DNA from: Piezodorus guildinii
Taxonomy: Eukaryota; Arthropoda; Insecta; Hemiptera; Pentatomidae
DNA: 64,000 bases
NCBI GenBank assembly: GCA_023052935.1
Contig: CM041295.1
Location: 19,654,880 to 19,718,879 of the forward strand
Reading direction: 5' to 3'
Positions 61,680 through 64,000 of this stretch are shown here, piece by piece (within the stretch, counting starts at the first letter, position 1; the number at the start of each line of letters is the position of its first letter). A program made the translations under genes and the position numbers. The notes beneath the pieces were generated by a model. The model was not told where the DNA came from. It saw only the letters and a list, made by a program, of their open reading frames with translations, and did not search any database.

Positions 61680-63496
61680 GAGAGTTCGAGTAACATAGAA
61701 AGATGAATAGAATTCCATAAGGTTGAGGATCGAATGAGAAATGATCTGAAATTAAAAATGTTGATTATACCCTCTTAACTGATTATTAATAAATTCTAAG
61801 TCAAAATATTGTATGCATATTTGAAATTAATTACTTATTAGTATGTCACTTTCTTAATTTGCTTTATTCATACAATGAACTAATTATTATTATCATTACT
61901 ATCTCATCTCATTTATTTACTTATTCATTTATTTGTCTCCTACTTAATTTATTTTATTGCATTTTATTATTATTATATGGCATTATTTTTTATTTATTTT
62001 TTTTAGTAGGCTTCTGCATATTTTCTCTACTACCATCACAACCTAAGATAAAAGGTATCATCAAAATTATTTATAAAACACATTTAACAAAATATTGTAT
62101 ATGGAAATAAAACTTTTTTATCTACCTATCTATCGAAGTGAAATTGAAAATAACTAACATATTTGCAGGATTGATCTTTCAGAAAATAAAACAAAAACAT
62201 AATTGAACTTTCAAAATGCAGGAAATCGCCTTACCTTTAAGTGGAGAAAGAAATATAAAAGAATTTACTATTAGTTTCCTTGATACATTTTTTTTTTTAA
62301 AGAGTAATTTTTCAACGTAAGATGAACTCTAGAGAACCCGTTCCAGTAACTCCACAGATTAGCCAAAGCTGGAGCGAGCCAACTGGAAGATGCAATTAAG
62401 AAGGTCCAGAGAGCCCTGGAAGGGCGGTCAACAGATAAAGTGAAACACATCAAAGTCTGGAGTTAGAGACGTTAGGGACCTGGAAAATGGCCGTCTCAAT
62501 CAAAGCACTGATCTGGAGGGAGCAACACAAGCGTGAAGGATTTCCCACACTGTACGATATCACTGTGTTTACACGATATGATATATCTCGGTAATTCGAT
62601 TCCTCCACAAAAGAGCTATCCTTTTTACTTTTTTTTAATTTTTGTTTTTTTTTGTTTGTTTTGTTTTGTATTATTTAACTGATTTATACGTTTATCCTAC
62701 TACAAAAGAAAACAAAATCGTGCTATGTTTTAGAATAGGAAATAATAACACGAGCCTACTTATCTATCTATCTAATGTAATGCTTTTTCATTTTTTTTAT
62801 GTGTTTTTTTTTAAGTTAAGTAATTCAGTCAAACCTTTATTTTCTCATCATTGCCTTAAGTATTTTTTTGGTTCAATATTTTTGTGATATATATTTGGCC
62901 GCTATACAAAAGAGGTCTTTGATACATTTTTTTAATTTTTTTTTGTATTTATTTAATATTTTTAGATATTTTAGATTTAATATTTTTCTCGCAAAGTTTC
63001 AGCCCTACTACCGTTCTAGGACCCTTTTCAAGCATTTGAAAACAATTATTTTTATTTATTTTTTTATGGCATTTATACATTTTTAACATCTAATGTCAAC
63101 ATTTTAATAAATTATTATTAATAAATGCGTTACCTACCATGTTATATATCTATTCATATCACCGCTTCATTAGCAGTGTCGTCATAATTTTTTATAGTAT
63201 CAATCTTTGAAAGCACCTGTTTTCAAAAATATCATAATATATTGCATCATTTAATCAAAAAATTGAAAAATCTAAAAATATTAAATAAAAAAAAAAATGT
63301 ATCAAAGACTTCTTTTGTAGAGTGGCCAAATATATATCACAAAATTTTATTTATGAAATGGTACCAGTGTAGGGTAATATCAGATAGTATCAAAAATATT
63401 AATAACCATTGCATTATTATCTATTCGATTGATCAATCATAAGAGTAGGTTAAAAATGTTTATAATGTAATGTGCGTGATTGAAAAACCATATTTT
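61680..63496. other. AT-rich stretch without recognised genes
   Basis: Long T-rich segments. A GC-richer island at 62310-62560 (GCCAAAGCTGGAGCGAGCCA, AGGTCCAGAGAGCCCTGGAA) has no coherent frame and no recognised family. Short complementary phrases (GTCTTTGATACATTTTTT at 62920 and its reverse at 63290-63315) indicate a diffuse inverted repeat around 62880-63320. Confidence 0.4.
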
Positions 63497-63504
63497 TTAA
63501 TGTT

Positions 63505-63832
63505 AAGTGGATTTATTTGATTAAAATATAAATACAGCAATAATCGGTGAACCCGACGTTCACGATGTCGGAGAGTGGAAGCGGAAATGTTGATGTTGGG
63601 GAAAAAGGTAAGATCAAACCTAAAATACATGTAGACAGGGTAGCTATAAAATTGCCCCCGTTCTGGGTGGAAAAGCCCGAAATGTGGTTTTGCCAAGCCG
63701 AGGCCGAATTTTGTGCTTTCGAATGTATCCCGGGAAGACCAAATTTAATTACATAATCGCTCAGTTAGATTTAAAAACGGTAGATATAGGTAGATATAGT
63801 GGATTTATTTGATTAAAATATAAAGACAGCAA
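63505..63832 (+). mobile_element. LTR retrotransposon remnant (Gypsy-like), internally deleted
   Basis: A 35-bp sequence (AGTGGATTTATTTGATTAAA then ATATAAA.ACAGCAA) occurs at about 63505-63540 and 63798-63832. Between them lie GGTGAACCCGACGTTCACG, which resembles the leader/primer-binding region after a 5' LTR, and a gag start. The simplest reading is 5' LTR end, leader, partial gag, then 3' LTR end after a large deletion. The upstream LTR body is not recognisable. Confidence 0.5.
63565..63756 (+). pseudogene. gag-like N-terminus of an LTR retrotransposon
   Basis: VDRVAIKLPPFWVEKPEMWF then CQAEAEFCAF resembles the arthropod Gypsy gag start (KLPPFW..P..WF.Q.EAQF). A frameshift at about 63738 moves the expected continuation (TKFNYIIAQLDLKTV) into the next frame, so the frame ends early at TAA 63754-63756. 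Gag would coat the element's RNA. No protease, RT or integrase is present. Confidence 0.7.
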
Positions 63833-63841
63833 TTCCTACGA

Positions 63842-64000
63842 AAAGACGGAGAGTATGACAACAAAGAAAATCTACGGCAAAAAAATAATAGAGTCGAAAT
63901 ATGGGCAAATAAATTTAAGTATTTGGGAGAAACAATAAGCAATTACGGTCTGGAGAAGGAAAGCATAAAAGAGAGAATCACAAAGTTAGAAAGGTTAAGC
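63842..64000 (+). pseudogene. LINE RT fragment running off the window
   Basis: NRVEIWANKFKYLGETISNY then GLEKESIKERITKLERLS in one frame to the edge. 'KFKYLGETI' corresponds to the segment after RT motif D (KFKYLGSIIT in RTE-A), but the sequence differs from all families in the window, so it is a further LINE. Integrity cannot be judged. Confidence 0.65.

Noticed and set aside
62300..62580. A host exon in the GC-richer island
   Set aside because: No frame is sustained, no splice-site pair can be defended and no family is recognised; left as unassigned sequence.

Overview
This 64 kb window looks like AT-rich, gene-poor DNA from an arthropod, most likely an insect. The order cannot be fixed from sequence alone. 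The evidence is the mix of mobile elements: mariner, Jockey-, RTE- and CR1/L2-type LINEs, piggyBac-like and hAT-like MITEs, Helitron-like elements, tRNA-derived SINEs and Penelope-type hammerhead motifs. I found no convincing host gene, tRNA gene or rRNA gene. Every coding stretch I recognise belongs to a transposon, and nearly all are truncated or frameshifted.

LINEs supply most of the coding sequence. RTE-A (APE endonuclease plus RT, (ATT)n tail) has one near-full-length copy at 41692-44953 with an 11-bp target-site duplication (TSD), plus 5'-truncated or deleted copies at 1, 8222, 16378, 29754, 34913 and 50730. LINE-B has a full-length copy at 13073-16301 with a 14-bp TSD, a truncated copy at 38943-40258 and a scrap at 29590. 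A Jockey-type family has one copy with a poly(A) tail and 10-bp TSD at 23840-25298, and many dead 3' fragments of a sister family (Jockey-B) at 4978, 5983, 18978, 36617, 46830, 47060, 49838, 53945 and 58174. A CR1/L2-like element with one frameshift in its RT lies at 51500-53800.

DNA transposons: mariner copies at 17701, 32797, 49311, 50001, 54158 and 60926. The three that span the internal junction share one deletion that removes the first two catalytic Asp residues. A second, larger deletion is shared by another two, and one copy has become a head-to-head palindrome. Other DNA elements are a large foldback element (18624-21723, about 2 kb once a nested Jockey is removed), two piggyBac-like TTAA elements (21931-22975 and 56685-58146), a hAT-like MITE (3272-3617), and an element carrying a 51-bp minisatellite (170-1788) with a second copy at 40570. 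A Helitron-like nonautonomous family is present at 55088, 56870, 30750 and elsewhere, with a degenerate Helitron helicase tail at 7700-7880.

SINEs: one tRNA-headed family with an unusual poly(T) 3' tail (10007, 26165, 36047 and scraps), and a second whose head resembles a class II tRNA (25535, 27395). The right edge holds a gag fragment of an LTR retrotransposon between two short direct repeats, and the start of another LINE RT that runs out of the window.

The elements are heavily nested. Several insertions can be dated relative to each other because an empty site survives in a sister copy or in the opposite palindrome arm. All family names come from reading motifs by eye; no database search was possible.
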